Source: Lethocerus indicus (lineage: Eukaryota > Arthropoda > Insecta > Hemiptera > Belostomatidae). Taken from it: a stretch of 64,000 bases of DNA. The notes under the pieces were generated by a model, which saw only the letters and a program-made list of their open reading frames with translations, was not told the DNA's origin and ran no database searches. The stretch spans positions 4,464,001 through 4,528,000 of the forward strand of contig JACDQD010000004.1 in the NCBI GenBank assembly GCA_019843655.1, written 5' to 3'. Positions 12,501 through 24,499 of this stretch are shown here, in pieces. A program made the translations under genes and the position numbers. Within the stretch, counting starts at the first letter, position 1. Every line of letters starts with the position of its first letter.

Positions 12501-14450
12501 AATGCGATTTTTTTAGGGTTAATCTTTGAAAACCACTTTTGTGTAACAAGTTAATGTACAAATGAGCAATTTGATTGTGTACATATTACGTACTCACATT
12601 TAATCTTTGGTCATTGAATATTCGTAACGGTTTTTGTTTATTTCAGGCCGTTAGGAGTGAAATATTGTTTCATTTGGTTAACATTTCTGTTTCAATTTTT
12701 GGGCCAGATTAAAAATAATTTCTAAGCGTCTATTTCAGTTTATAAACGTTGCTCTATTGGCCAATTTAACTGACATTGTATAACGTTTAAGGGACTGTGA
12801 TTTGTACACTTTAACACTTTATGGAGTTATGTGGAATTCTCCCATTTCCGAAATACATAGGTTTCTCGTTGCATTCTTCTAGTCACCGTTTAGGAATGCC
12901 TAAGTGGCTGGTGCCTGGTGTCGGGGACCCGGCCGGCTCCGCATACCGGAAAATATTTGAGCTCACAATTGAATTATTTCCGATCGCAATTATCGGCCGC
13001 GATCAATTTGCATTTCAGTTCGCAAAAGGCGAAACGGGTCGGAGTCGCGGGCGGAAAAGTCGCAAAACCATTTGCGGCCGCACAGCAAATAAACTGGAAT
13101 GTTCGGCGCTCCGGTTCGGTTCTGGCCTCGGGAATAATGAATAAGGAGATGAAATAAAATGCCCGATTATGCCAATGACCCACGCGCCATTCTGAAACGC
13201 TACTGTGCCCCGATCTGCGTCCACTGCATAATCCGAAAATCTGAAAATTTGTAGTCGAATAATAACTAAATATCCAGCGATATAAATTCGTGTTAAGAGA
13301 AATAAGTCCATTTACAAACCACGATACTGTCTCGATAATTGTAACAGCCTTTTTTGTCATTGTGTATTCCAGGCCCCTTATACCTTCTGTTATATTATTC
13401 GCATATTTATTATGCAGTCAATGTTCAGATTGTGTAAAATAAAATCCGGATTATGCAAATGAAATTTGTAGATACTTGGGTCGGCAATTTAGGTATGATA
13501 TTTAAATGAAAATTTATTTAGGTTTTACTTTTGAAGACTTTCAGTATTTAGTGTCTTGAGCGTGTATAAGAAGTATGTTGTGGTGGACCACATCGATCGC
13601 ACCGCAATTCACTGGGGCCAGATATGATGGGGCCGCGGCCGAACCCGCCCTCTCGACTCCGGCATTCCGACCGCGTAGCGGACATTAGAAGGAATTCATT
13701 GTTATTTCACGACTGTAGCTTGGCACAGGAGGAGGATTGGCCCGGTTTACTCCCGATGACAATAAATTCCGCCCGAAGAGTTGAGAGTTAGTGAAAAAGT
13801 GGGCTCGGACGAATTTTAAAGAGATCCGGACTCGACATGGACCCGTTGGCCGGCGGGAGGCCCCTAGTTGACCCCAAGTCAAAACGACTAGTCGTATCAA
13901 CCACTTTCTAAAGTAAAATGCATTCACCGGTTTGGAAAAAGGTTTTATATTTTGAATCGAACGATCGCCAGCGACGCCCTGAAAATATTTTGTATAAAAT
14001 AACCTGCTGTGTGTTGCGCGCTATTCAACTGGTTTTAATCTCTCCTTACTTTTGACAGAAACAGTTCCGAATAGCTCCAATATTATTAAAGTATGATTGT
14101 TTTACCAAAACTGCGGTATTTTCGATATTTCGTCCCCTTCCAACGACGGCGGTCAAGAGACCAAAAGCTACACTAGCTTTAGTGCTAGTAGTTTACCCTT
14201 CTGTAAATACAATTCCAACTCTAGTGGTCAACTGTTAGCTGTAACGTTGGGAACCTTAACGTTAAATTTAGTTCGGCATAGCGTAAAAGGTTAATAGATA
14301 ACGAGTATTTCGAGTATATAATCCGCAGGTCGGTAGATTTGCCCGAGGGCCCCCCGATCGGCGGTCGGTGAATTACCTCGGCGATCGGCCGGCGCACTTC
14401 AACGGATTTTGATACCGCGCGTTAAACGCGGACACCGGCGTCTACTTAGC
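9510..14450. other. Non-coding, no gene recognised
   Basis: A long stretch with only short, mutually overlapping open frames. POU-octamer-like ATGCAAAT or its complement appears at 11339-11346, 13006-13013 and 13453-13460. With two orientations this is near chance for a window of this size, so I do not call an enhancer. Confidence 0.5.
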
Positions 14451-14457
14451 TTAGCGG

Positions 14458-14491
<34 letters not shown>

Positions 14492-14493
14492 GG
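14458..14493. repeat. (GA)n microsatellite
   Basis: About 16 GA units with one GG interruption. Confidence 0.93.
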
Positions 14494-14586
14494 CGAAGAT
14501 GGAGTGGCGGAATGAATGGACTAACCGGCCTGGGAGGGAGCCCTAATCCCTTGGAGGGCCCCCCAACGCGGGATATACCGACCATC

Positions 14587-14643
14587 AGATAGTCAAGCGG
14601 CCATCAAGTAGCCAATTAGTACCACAGGTACTTGATGCTATCT
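14587..14643 (+). other. Stem-loop with one large bulge
   Basis: AGATAG (14587-14592) pairs with CTATCT (14638-14643), and CATCAAGTA (14602-14610) pairs with TACTTGATG (14629-14637). That gives 15 pairs broken only by a 9-nt bulge on the 5' side, with an 18-nt loop. Function is unknown. Confidence 0.4.
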
Positions 14644-14649
14644 CTTCCA

Positions 14650-17600
14650 AAGCTACCGGGCCTACCATCCCCTAGTCCCGCCCCCTCAACCCCCCTGTCA
14701 CTTTCATTTCTAACTAAAGGACGGCGGTGAGCCAAATAACAGTGTCGTACGAAATTTCGGTTTGTTTCCTTTCACTCGGGCCAATAAGCAACGGCAAGAA
14801 TGAGCCCACGATGAAGATGAATAAATTGAGTGGCAAAAGTGAAAGAATCAGTCGCCAGTTAGTATTGAAGAAGAGGGAGTGAACTTAAAAAACTTCTCAT
14901 CTAAAACGGCGTATCTAACTTATCCATCTTTGAACGGCGTATCAAAAGCGGGTACAATTACAGCAGGCAAGCGCCAATAAATATGACTCGAGTGTTGAAT
15001 CTCCTCCACTGACGCTACCGTGGGTGACACATCTCGACATATTTTCGATCCATTTGGCAATATTTGGATTGACCGTAGTAGAAACAACCCAGATTTATTC
15101 TTGAAAAACGATGACGGTTCAATTTTTTGGACGTGAAGAACATGGCTTGCTGTAATCAATGAAAAATACACAGAGCCGAATAGACGGAAATAATGAATTT
15201 TATTTTGTTTTATTGGCGTTTATGGGATAAGTAAACATGCCAAGAATAGGAAATTAATGGAGTGAAAAGCTACAATACCACAATGGAATACGTCAGCGGA
15301 CGATGAGTAGAAATGGGTTTGTTTCTGCATTTTTTAAATAACTTGCTCTTTTATTAAATCGGACCCTTATGAAATATGAAGAAATGTACATCCTTGTACT
15401 GACGAAATCCTGGTTACTTTTCAGGGCAGGTTTGTCGTAAAACAATATATTCTTCCTAAGAGACATTCATGGTGCGAAACCGTATAAATTCTGCCTCAAA
15501 AAGAGTACACTTGGAAGTTGACAATTGGAACATGTTGAAACAGGGCCCCCGATGAGAAAATAGGGTCACCGGTGTGCAGCGGCCCCGCAAGAAAGTATGC
15601 GTGGGGACACCGGTGTTAAAGACGAAGTTTACAGCCCAATCATAAGTCTTAAGCCTATAATTATAGTCTGCAATTATGGAATTCAGTTGCAATTGCCCCG
15701 AATGGGCCTCAAGATTAAATTCTCACGATTCGGGCTCCTAAAATGGCCGGCCGCTATATCGCGCGTCTTCCTAACAGGCGATTATCGGTGGCTGACCCGG
15801 CGAGCTAACACTGGCTGAGAAGATTGGGGAAGTCAACATATCAGGAATATGGGCGCGTTTTATTCATCCCGGATTTAGTACGGGTCGAAGGGTTTTTCCA
15901 CTTCAGAAACCCTCGAGAGCGTTCAAATGTTCGGAAAGGAAATAGGATTGCAAACAGGAAGGAGCTTTCATAAAGCCACAGTAGAATTCCAACGCGGCTA
16001 TAGCCTTTCTCATAGAATAACCGTCTCCGAAATTCTTTATTGCGTTTTGAAAGCGGTAAAAGAAAACTCTTTATTGGCAGTTAACATTTTCGGTGATTTA
16101 GAGGCGCCGATGAGAAGAGAGGTTTCTTTCATCCGGAAAATTGTTTCGACGCCAATTAGCGCCCCGGACTCTAATTACAAGTTTCAACCCCTTAAAAAAA
16201 AGAAAGGAAAAGAATTGGAAACAAGATTACCGAAATTTCGAAAGGGCGGATCCGGAAAAGGGAGGAAATTTGATATCGGAGAAATCGAATAAGAGGTCCG
16301 CCCTCTCTGTTTTCAACAACAGCACCGGAAATCATTAATTATCCCCACTTCTCCATTTTGTCTTCTCGAAATGCTCTTCCTGCCGCCCCCACTTTTTGGG
16401 GAGGCCCATAATTACATTTCCTTTATCCAAACATCGCGTTATGTTCTGATCTTAAATGTCACCGAGCTTCTAGGGTGATTACCTCGTCTTATTGAATTTT
16501 TGATCAAAGGGCGGACGGGGTCCATAATTATTATATTGTAATAATCGCATTGATGTCCTAGAAATAGGCAAAAAGTGAAGAGAATATACTTTCTTATATT
16601 TTAAGGGGTTATTTCTATAATACCGACTAAAACAATATTATGTTTCTTCAAAACAGTACTAAGGAAGCACCTGCTCTTTATTAATGCTTTTAATTCTTCT
16701 CGTCTTTCTAATCCCACAGCCAGTTTTCCAATATCCTCTCGGTTAATCACTAATTAATTCATTAGGGCCCTCTCGGATGTTTGTTTTTGGCTCCAGTGTA
16801 TAGGAGGCTGCGGTAGGAGAGAGGGGGCTAATTTGGCAATAGTTTCGTACAAACATATTACAATCATTGACAGGAGACGCGCGTAAATGCCTCTCTATAC
16901 CAAAATTCCTCCGATCACCTGTCTCCTCTGCCAGTATGCAGATACGTGGTAGACAGGATATTCCACCGGCATCCGAAATGCGGCCATGCCTCTCTAATTC
17001 ACTGGCGGAATGTCACTGGCGGCGGCGAGAAGCCGGGACCAAATCAGGGAGCGGTTCGAGAAGACGGGAGCGATAATTTACAGTACTCAGACCGAAGTCG
17101 TCCACGGGCGTGGATGTATGTTAATCGGTTTGGGTAATTAAAGAACCGAATTCAAGTATCCTCGTTGTTCCCGTACAGTATACGATTGGGACAATGTGGA
17201 ATGCGCTTGCCAAGAGGAGGAAGAATGGTATCGCGTGCTGGGGGGCCGGCCCCTCTGGAACTGACCTCGTGACAGCACCCTGAGCTCTCTCAGGGCCCAG
17301 GGCGCTATTACACGACAACTGATCGGAAAATTTGCAGAGAGGCATTTTCCCAACGATCCACTATCTACGCGACGTTTCTCCCACAGTCGGTAGACAACGC
17401 GATCACCCAAACACGGTTGGTACGACCGTTTGGAAACACGGAAATGTAACGAAGGCATAAATTAGTTCAGCAGTTAATGCTAAAGGAGTAGTCGCCGGGC
17501 AGTATTGAGAGTATAGAGAATGAACTAAAGAAGAACTGAAAAATACAAATCGTTTCATTTATCAGTTTGGCAAAATTATGTAGTAAAAATTATGCGACAC

Positions 17601-20600
17601 AAGGCAAAGTTTATCTTTTAAAGAGTAATTTGTGCATAAGACTATATTTTACTCTAAAGTATATTTGTAATATTCTGCCATTGCATTTTAGTCGTATTCT
17701 TTGTAAATTTTAGGTAAATTCAAATATAGGTTAAGCGTATAATGAAACATATAATTTTAAGTAACTATAACACTTGGTACAAGTACTACTTGGTACGGTG
17801 AGAAGACTAAACGGAGTTGGAGCAGATACCGCGTCAGTTTGTATCGGTAACTGAGAGGGTAAGGCCGGCGAGGCCCGAGATCAAAAGGCCCCCGGTAAAG
17901 AAGGGCTAATCGGGGGGCTCACTGCCCATTAACGCGTTTTATTGCTATCGTTTTAACGACATTTATTTACGACATTGTTCGAGGCCTCGGCCGCCGCCGC
18001 GGCCGGGCATTTTCGTACCGACATGAAGGAGACCGCGCTGTTTCTCTTCCCCTTCAACAACAGGATTGATTGTTCTTACCCGGCGGTCATCTTCCTTTCC
18101 CTTCCCAAGGCGTTCCCGCGCCACCGCTCCTATACACCTTCTCCTCAACTTTAATTTATATACCGCGATGAACAAAATGTACAATCATTAATTTTCGCCA
18201 TCCCCATCAATAATATGCGACAATTAAGAATTACGGGCCAACAATATTGAAGATAATCAATATTATGTTTTCTGTCGTTAATTGAGTCCTATCCTAGACC
18301 TAGGTCTACACACTGGTGTGTGTACCATTCACTGGTATATCCATAAAAACGGAAATATCTGACCGATCTAGTACAAGGAATACTCTTCTGTTCGGAGGAC
18401 GATGTGCGAACGATTGACCAGTGGGATACGGGCCGGAATTTTATATTGAACTGAGAAAAAACGAACTGAGAAAATATATTAAAATTAAAAACCCGTGCGT
18501 TTTAACGAACGAATCGGTTATCAGAAGCCTAAACCATTCTCCCGGTTGCACTGCATTTCTCCTTAAATAGGTATCCTATTCACCCCCACCCGGGAATGGT
18601 ACAAAACAACAAATTGATTAAAAAATGTTATTATTTTATGATGTAGTGTTGACTGCAGATAGTCAACAAAAGTGCGCCGCCAGTTGGGGTGATGGCTCGC
18701 CATCAGCTTCGGTAAGGGTGGAGACGGCTGAGGGGGTTGTTTGGGGGTTAGCGAAGGTCGGGACAAGCGGCTTCCCGTTTTGCCGTTTCGGGGCTCCTTT
18801 CTTCCATAAATTTCCTTCCCGCCCCTTCCCGGTTCCTAATTGGTTCGACTTCCGTTTCCGTGACGGGAAATCGAGCGGAACAGAGGTCCTGACCCCCCGC
18901 CCCCCTCACCCCCCTCCCACCGCCGCGGCTCTGAATTTGTCGACGTCGATTTGTATTTCGAGTGGCAATAAACACATTCGACATTCGAACCGAATATTAG
19001 TACCGCGTCATTTCATCGTTTTGATATGTATCGCTCTCGTTGTAATATTTATTCGATTTCCCGTGTAAATAATTTCCCGGGCAAATAATACCCGCGTAAT
19101 ACTGTTGAACACTGCTAAAGGCAAAGTTTAATTTAATTGTACAGGGTAGGTTCCGTTTATAATACCGTTTTTTTCGCGTCCATAAATATACATGTAGGAC
19201 ATTTGAAAGTGACAAAACCGTTGCGGATATTTTTCGTTTAAAGCTTTCCCAATCCGCTTTATGATGAAATTTATCTTTAATCGTATAGTCGTATCTGTAT
19301 TAGTCAGTGCTAATTAAGCAGTAGTTAAGGGAAATGTATTAAAATTATAGAAGCTATGAAAACCTTATCTGTATAATACCTACGAAATGATGACTACATT
19401 TTCAGCACAGCATGGACCTAGTCCAGTGATACGCAATTTATGATATTACCTCTGGCTGATATAAAGCGGAAATAACAATAGTTTATTTTCGTTCCATTGT
19501 AATTGATATATAATACCAATTATGAACTCATTTAAAAAAATATTACAACTCTATTACTCGCAACCAATGTGTGATTGTAACTTTATAGGCCCTAATTTGG
19601 AAAGAACATAATGCTACGGTCATTATATTAATATAATTAAAATCGTATATCGGATATTATTTGTCATTTTTACTTGCTAATCTTGTAGCATATGCTAGGG
19701 ACATGTATAGAACGGCGTGTCGGAAGGAAATGTCGGAAAGTTGGACGTGGGAATCTGAGACCCTCACATCTGTGGAAAAGCGGTGGTGGCTGTTTTCCGA
19801 CCAAACATACCTCATAAATTAATCATTAGACGTCGTAACGCTATTGAAACGTGAACGAGCATAAACAGCTCTGGAAGTTGAAATATTTAACCTTAAGAAG
19901 ACATTAACGATCTCTTTGCAGTGTCGCCGGTGTTGTAGAGGCCGGAGGTATAGAGGCGCGAAAGAATAGGGTTTTTATGCAAAACAAAGGGGGTTGTCGC
20001 CCCGCGGATTACGGGTATTTGGTGTCCGGGCCGAGGAAAAAGACCGCCGAATTACCGCAATCGAAACCAGTTCGGAAATTACAGACTACGGGCAACGGCC
20101 AATAACGGGGTGCCTCGATCACCCCCCTGACCGTTAATGGAGGCCCGGGACGAGGTGGTACACTCCCCGCTACAGGACAAACATCCTCCCCCGCTCTATC
20201 CAGCCCAACTGAACAACCAGTCAGTGCGGAAGGCCGAACTGAATCTGTCGAGAGCACGGGGCCTAATTGTGGACCCCACTCATGTTATGATTCTGATTTT
20301 ATGCAATGAAATCTATTCTCAACACACGAATGGTTTATAAAATACCTTCATAACCTAAGAATAATTTTATAAGGGACTTCTATAAGGGGAAGAACAGGGA
20401 AATGTGATTTTCATAATATACCCTTATATCCTACTCCGCGTGGTCTTGGATTCAAACTTTGGAGGTACATTTACCTGCTGGGCGCGGATTATTGCCAGCT
20501 CGGTATTTGATAATTTTTAAATTTGGACAGTTAAAAAAAAATAGTTTCGATATAGTCTTGTATGTAAAAATTCGTCGTTAAGTCGGGGCAACTCGAGATG

Positions 20601-21190
20601 CGGCTCCTAAATATTTACCGTTTAGGGAAATCGTTGATGAGAAGGGGGACAGGAGGTTGGAGGTCAGCGGGCAGAGGTACGTTTCTTTCGCCGCTTTCCA
20701 AACCGTCCAAGATATAAAGCCGTTGCCGCGGCCGTCATCATCATCTTCATCATCATCACGCTCACACGACGTGTCCACCGTCAAGCCGCAAACGGTCCAA
20801 CTCCGCCCCCCGGCCAACTCTAAATTCTCGTTAATTTTGGAGAAATAAAACTTTTTACTCGCGAAACGGACATTCAGGAAAGGAGTTTTTCAACTCCGAC
20901 ATAAAGCGAGTCGGTAGAAAGTAGTGACGTCCTCGCAGCACTAAGAAAGTGTTTTTACTTTTCTTGTTTTTGGAAAACCGAGGATAAACTGTTCCGTTTG
21001 TAACCCGGTGGGAATTTCAGGAATAGCTGCGACATTTTAATTAAATAAACGTTCCTGTTATAACTAAATTTGCGTCACCACTTTATTTAATAATTATTGT
21101 ACCGCGAATTCGAGACAGAAAGTCGAACTAACTCGATTAGCGTGCTATCATCATAACTGAATGTTTTATATAATCTATAATATATATGAT
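14650..21190. other. Non-coding, no gene recognised
   Basis: The open frames here (for example 15927-16292 and 18625-19068) have no recognisable domain, and matching frames on the other strand make chance likely. A 14-bp perfect palindrome TAGACCTAGGTCTA lies at 18295-18308. It is followed at once by an ACACAC/GTGTGT inverted pair. Confidence 0.5.
20735..20758. repeat. TCA trinucleotide repeat
   Basis: Imperfect (TCA)n with one TCT unit. Confidence 0.85.
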
Positions 21191-21201
21191 TTTTTTTCAG
21201 T

Positions 21202-21470
21202 TTGCTGGTGGAACAAGGAAAAGTGGACTGTACCGAAGTCGCATACAGACCTATTGACGGTGCCAATGGTCCGAGGACGGTCTAGCGAAAGATCGGAAGA
21301 TCACAAGAAGTGTGGTATTTCAACCCCTCGGAGAAGACCAAACTGGTATTCCAAAATGGCATTTACCGCGGGCAATCTGCAACACTGGAGATGACCGGGC
21401 GCTTAATCACCGCTGCAGAAAGTGTGAAATCTTCAGATTCCGGATGCAAAAAATTACATGCAGAAATAGG
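21202..21470 (+). CDS. Candidate exon or pseudo-exon, one in-frame stop
   Basis: A strong acceptor (a T-rich tract ending TTTTTTTCAG at 21191-21200) precedes a frame starting LLVEQGKVDC at 21202. The frame runs 27 codons to a TAG at 21283-21285, then stays open in the same phase for another 180 codons. The part just after the stop includes SQEVWYFNPSEKTKLVF and reads like protein. Beyond about 21470 it enters a G11 run and a CA/CT microsatellite, so only the first part is credible. I do not recognise a family. It may be a decayed exon, an exon ending before the TAG, or chance. Confidence 0.2.
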
Positions 21471-21480
21471 AACGTGTAGT

Positions 21481-21491
21481 GGGGGGGGGGG
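21481..21491. repeat. G11 homopolymer
   Basis: Eleven consecutive G. Confidence 0.95.
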
Positions 21492-21697
21492 AGAGTTTGT
21501 CTGTGGGTTGGTGAGGCGTCGCGCGTGTATAATTTACTTGGGCTGCGGGGATGGTATTAATTGCCGGGAGGAGAGGAACAGTAAATCTGGGCTTGCGGAG
21601 GGGACCGGTCTGGTGGCATTTCAGAGAGGTCCCCGGGACCCCGGACGATGGGATATGTCCCCGAGGGTTAACAAACCTAGCCGGCGCCCACACGCAC

Positions 21698-21742
21698 CGA
21701 CACACACACACACGCTCTCTCTCTCTCTCTCTCTCTCTCTAC
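21698..21742. repeat. Compound (CA)n-(CT)n microsatellite
   Basis: CA units switch directly to CT units after one CG. A CCT-type triplet run follows at 21779-21799. Confidence 0.93.
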
Positions 21743-21849
21743 TCTCTTCATTATTCTTCCTTTATCTCCCATCTCGGCCTCCTCCTCCTCCTCCTCCTCT
21801 TCCATTAGGAGGGCATCCCCGATGTAACTGACCCGCCCGATACGTGCCG

Positions 21850-24190
21850 CCTTCCCTTTTTCAAAAATAATCGTCGAGAACGACCTTAGAGCGGCCCTCT
21901 TTCATGCTCCAGAGCTGGAACTATAAACTGTCTTTTGTCCATGAACGCCGTTGAGATTATGACCATAAATGAGGTTGGGGAACGCATGATGGTCTTCTCG
22001 GTATCCGTACGATATGCGTGGGTCTTATAGATGATATTGCTCCATAGATAAACATTGTGACATTCCTGCGCATTTATTCCCTCAAACTACACTATTTAGA
22101 CACTGAAAAACAATGATATACGTATTATAGATATGTATTCTCTTAAAATAACCACAATTTTCCACAGAGTTAACATCCATACCATATTTATGATATAAGG
22201 TGTTTTGGACATATTCGTTAATATATCTTTAGCTTTTAGTGTACATAAGTGGTAGTTCAAAACTCCTGAAGCGATCGCTTCATCTGGTTGTTATGGGAAA
22301 ACACCAATATAGACTCTGAGATCGTGAACCATTCGGACGGAGTCGGCATATACAATTTATATTTAATTTTTCGGTTAACCGTACACCGAGAGAAATATCT
22401 AAAAATTAATTCGACTCGAATAGCGTAAGGTTAAAGTTGAAGCAGGCGGCTCTGTGACGACACACCTCCAGCGATGGTCAAGGAACGCGGCTCGGCAAAT
22501 AAACACTCCTCTGACTCTTACTTAGCGGCAACTTGAAAGTTGTTTATAGTTCTATTGTGGACAAGAGGACTGCTCCGGAGCTTTTACTTCTTGGCCAGCG
22601 GTCGGTGGCATCTGTCACGGGAGGAGCAGATTTATCGACGGCCCTCCGGCACCTTCGGACGGACGTGAGGTATAACGTGTTGCTTGTACTATTTTAAAGT
22701 TACTTCCTTCATTGGGGTGAGGGAGATTTTCCTCGCCGAATATTACCGTGCTATTATCGCATCACTGTACCGAGTACCATTCGCGCCGTGTCGTTCCCAG
22801 GTTCTAGTTTAAGTGTTGAATGAAAAAACGAAGTAACGGTTTGATTTGAATTCTGTCGGGGATTTAAAGCCCAATCGGCCGATATACGGGAGGGAAGACC
22901 CCTCTTAGCGAATTGAATACGCATATTTTCAATCCATAATTTGAATATCCAACATTAAATAGCGGGATCGAGGTGTGGCCCGTTCAGAGAGGAGAGAGAC
23001 AGAGAGAGAGAGCTCAATTGAATATTATTACATTGTCGTTGGTCTCGGTCGGGAAGGGATCAACCGCATTCTATATCCACTAATCTAGGCTCATTCTTTA
23101 CACGCGAGACGCGTATAAAGGCGGCCCCCCCGAGCACAATTTAGTGTTACGATTCGAATATGCTAAAACCCCGCCGGCTGGGCCGTATGTCATAAAATCG
23201 GGCCCAACGGTCGGCTATTAGGCTCCCACAGTTTATACATTGTTGCTGACGCGGGAATACTTCTACGATTAAATCAGTGAGCCTCTCTGTGTAAAACCCT
23301 TTATTAGCAACAATACTGTACTTCCAGATTATTGTTCGCGATATAAGGCGAACAAATATTCGGTAGAAGAGAATTGTGGACGGCTTTCGGGGAATTTAAG
23401 AGAAATGTCTACCGCCTCGCTTACAAAAAATTTATCCGAATTTAAAATAATACCGTTAAACACACACAGTCACAAATAGGGCGAGAACATTCGCCACAAA
23501 TGACACCGTTGCAAGGATGTAAACGAATTTAAAACGGCCCCATAAGCGAATCGAAGAAATCTTTTTTCGCCATCGGCTCCAAGTTTGAAATGTGGCAGCC
23601 AGCGGCAAACCGGTCCGCATGCAAATCGGTTTGTTATTCGCGAATATTATGAATATCAGCGCGGATTAGACGGGCCGTCTGATCCAGAATGATGGCCGAA
23701 TGAACTTAGGGAACGGCCGGTAGAACATGGGCGGCGGTGTTGGGAAGAGTGAGGACGGACAAACTGGACCGGGCACAATTACGTCGGATTACAGTTATTA
23801 CGGCAGGACGTTCCCGCGATATTTACGGTAACCGACACCGCACTATTTATACCGGTTATGCGACAAGCGCAACTACAATTGTCGCGTTTTATTTCCACCC
23901 AATTGTCGGCACCCAATACGAATTCGGCTTACCGTCATTTTCACCGTTTTCACTCTGATATTAACCGGCGGATGTCGAGCAATTAATGTCGGACTCATCG
24001 CTCGTTGAGGCGAATGAAATAATTGTTATTTTAGTGTAAAAGTTGGACCGAGCGGGCAGTTGAAGGGGGTTTGGTGACCTAGGCCAATATCGAAGTGTGT
24101 TGTGGGAGGTCATAGCCCCGCGGCGTCTGGTCGTCAGAGCGGTCCCCCCTCGACTTCTCGGAACTTGTACAAAACGAGTTTTTCTCTTTT
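21850..24190. other. Non-coding, no gene recognised
   Basis: Short open frames only. A GA-rich tract lies at 22986-23013 and a perfect ATGCAAAT octamer at 23619-23626. Confidence 0.5.
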
Positions 24191-24192
24191 AG

Positions 24193-24489
24193 GGGCGAGC
24201 GTCACCAGCGAGTCCCCACCAGGTCCGACGCCGGGCAAAAAACAAAGAAGTCATCGCCGAAGACGACGCCGCGCAAGGCCCCCGCCAACTTCTTCCTCCA
24301 CCTGCTCAGTCCAAATTCGAGATCCGACTCGATTTAATAATAATACCATGCTCCGCAGGAGACAGTGAAACATCTTTTGCTAAACTGTTTAGCACCTGTG
24401 GTTTCCAAACACAGGAAAATCCCGGAACAGCGGGGGCTCAACCCCTGCCAACAGAGGTTCTTCCCAAAACATCCTATCGGAAGCGATAA
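24193..24489 (+). CDS. Candidate terminal exon, family unknown
   Basis: A pyrimidine tract ending TTTCTCTTTTAG (24181-24192) is a good acceptor. From 24193 one frame is open for 98 codons to TAA at 24487-24489 (it starts GRASPASPHQVRRR and ends LPTEVLPKTSYRKR). A second frame through the same acceptor is open until about 24332 and has strongly G/C-ending codons, including KKSSPKTTPRKAPANF. Both cannot be the true frame, and neither matches a family I know. No donor or upstream exon was identified. Confidence 0.22.
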   Translation, partial: GRASPASPHQVRRRAKNKEVIAEDDAAQGPRQLLPPPAQSKFEIRLDLIIIPCSAGDSETSFAKLFSTCGFQTQENPGTAGAQPLPTEVLPKTSYRKR

Positions 24490-24499
24490 AGAAAAAGTT

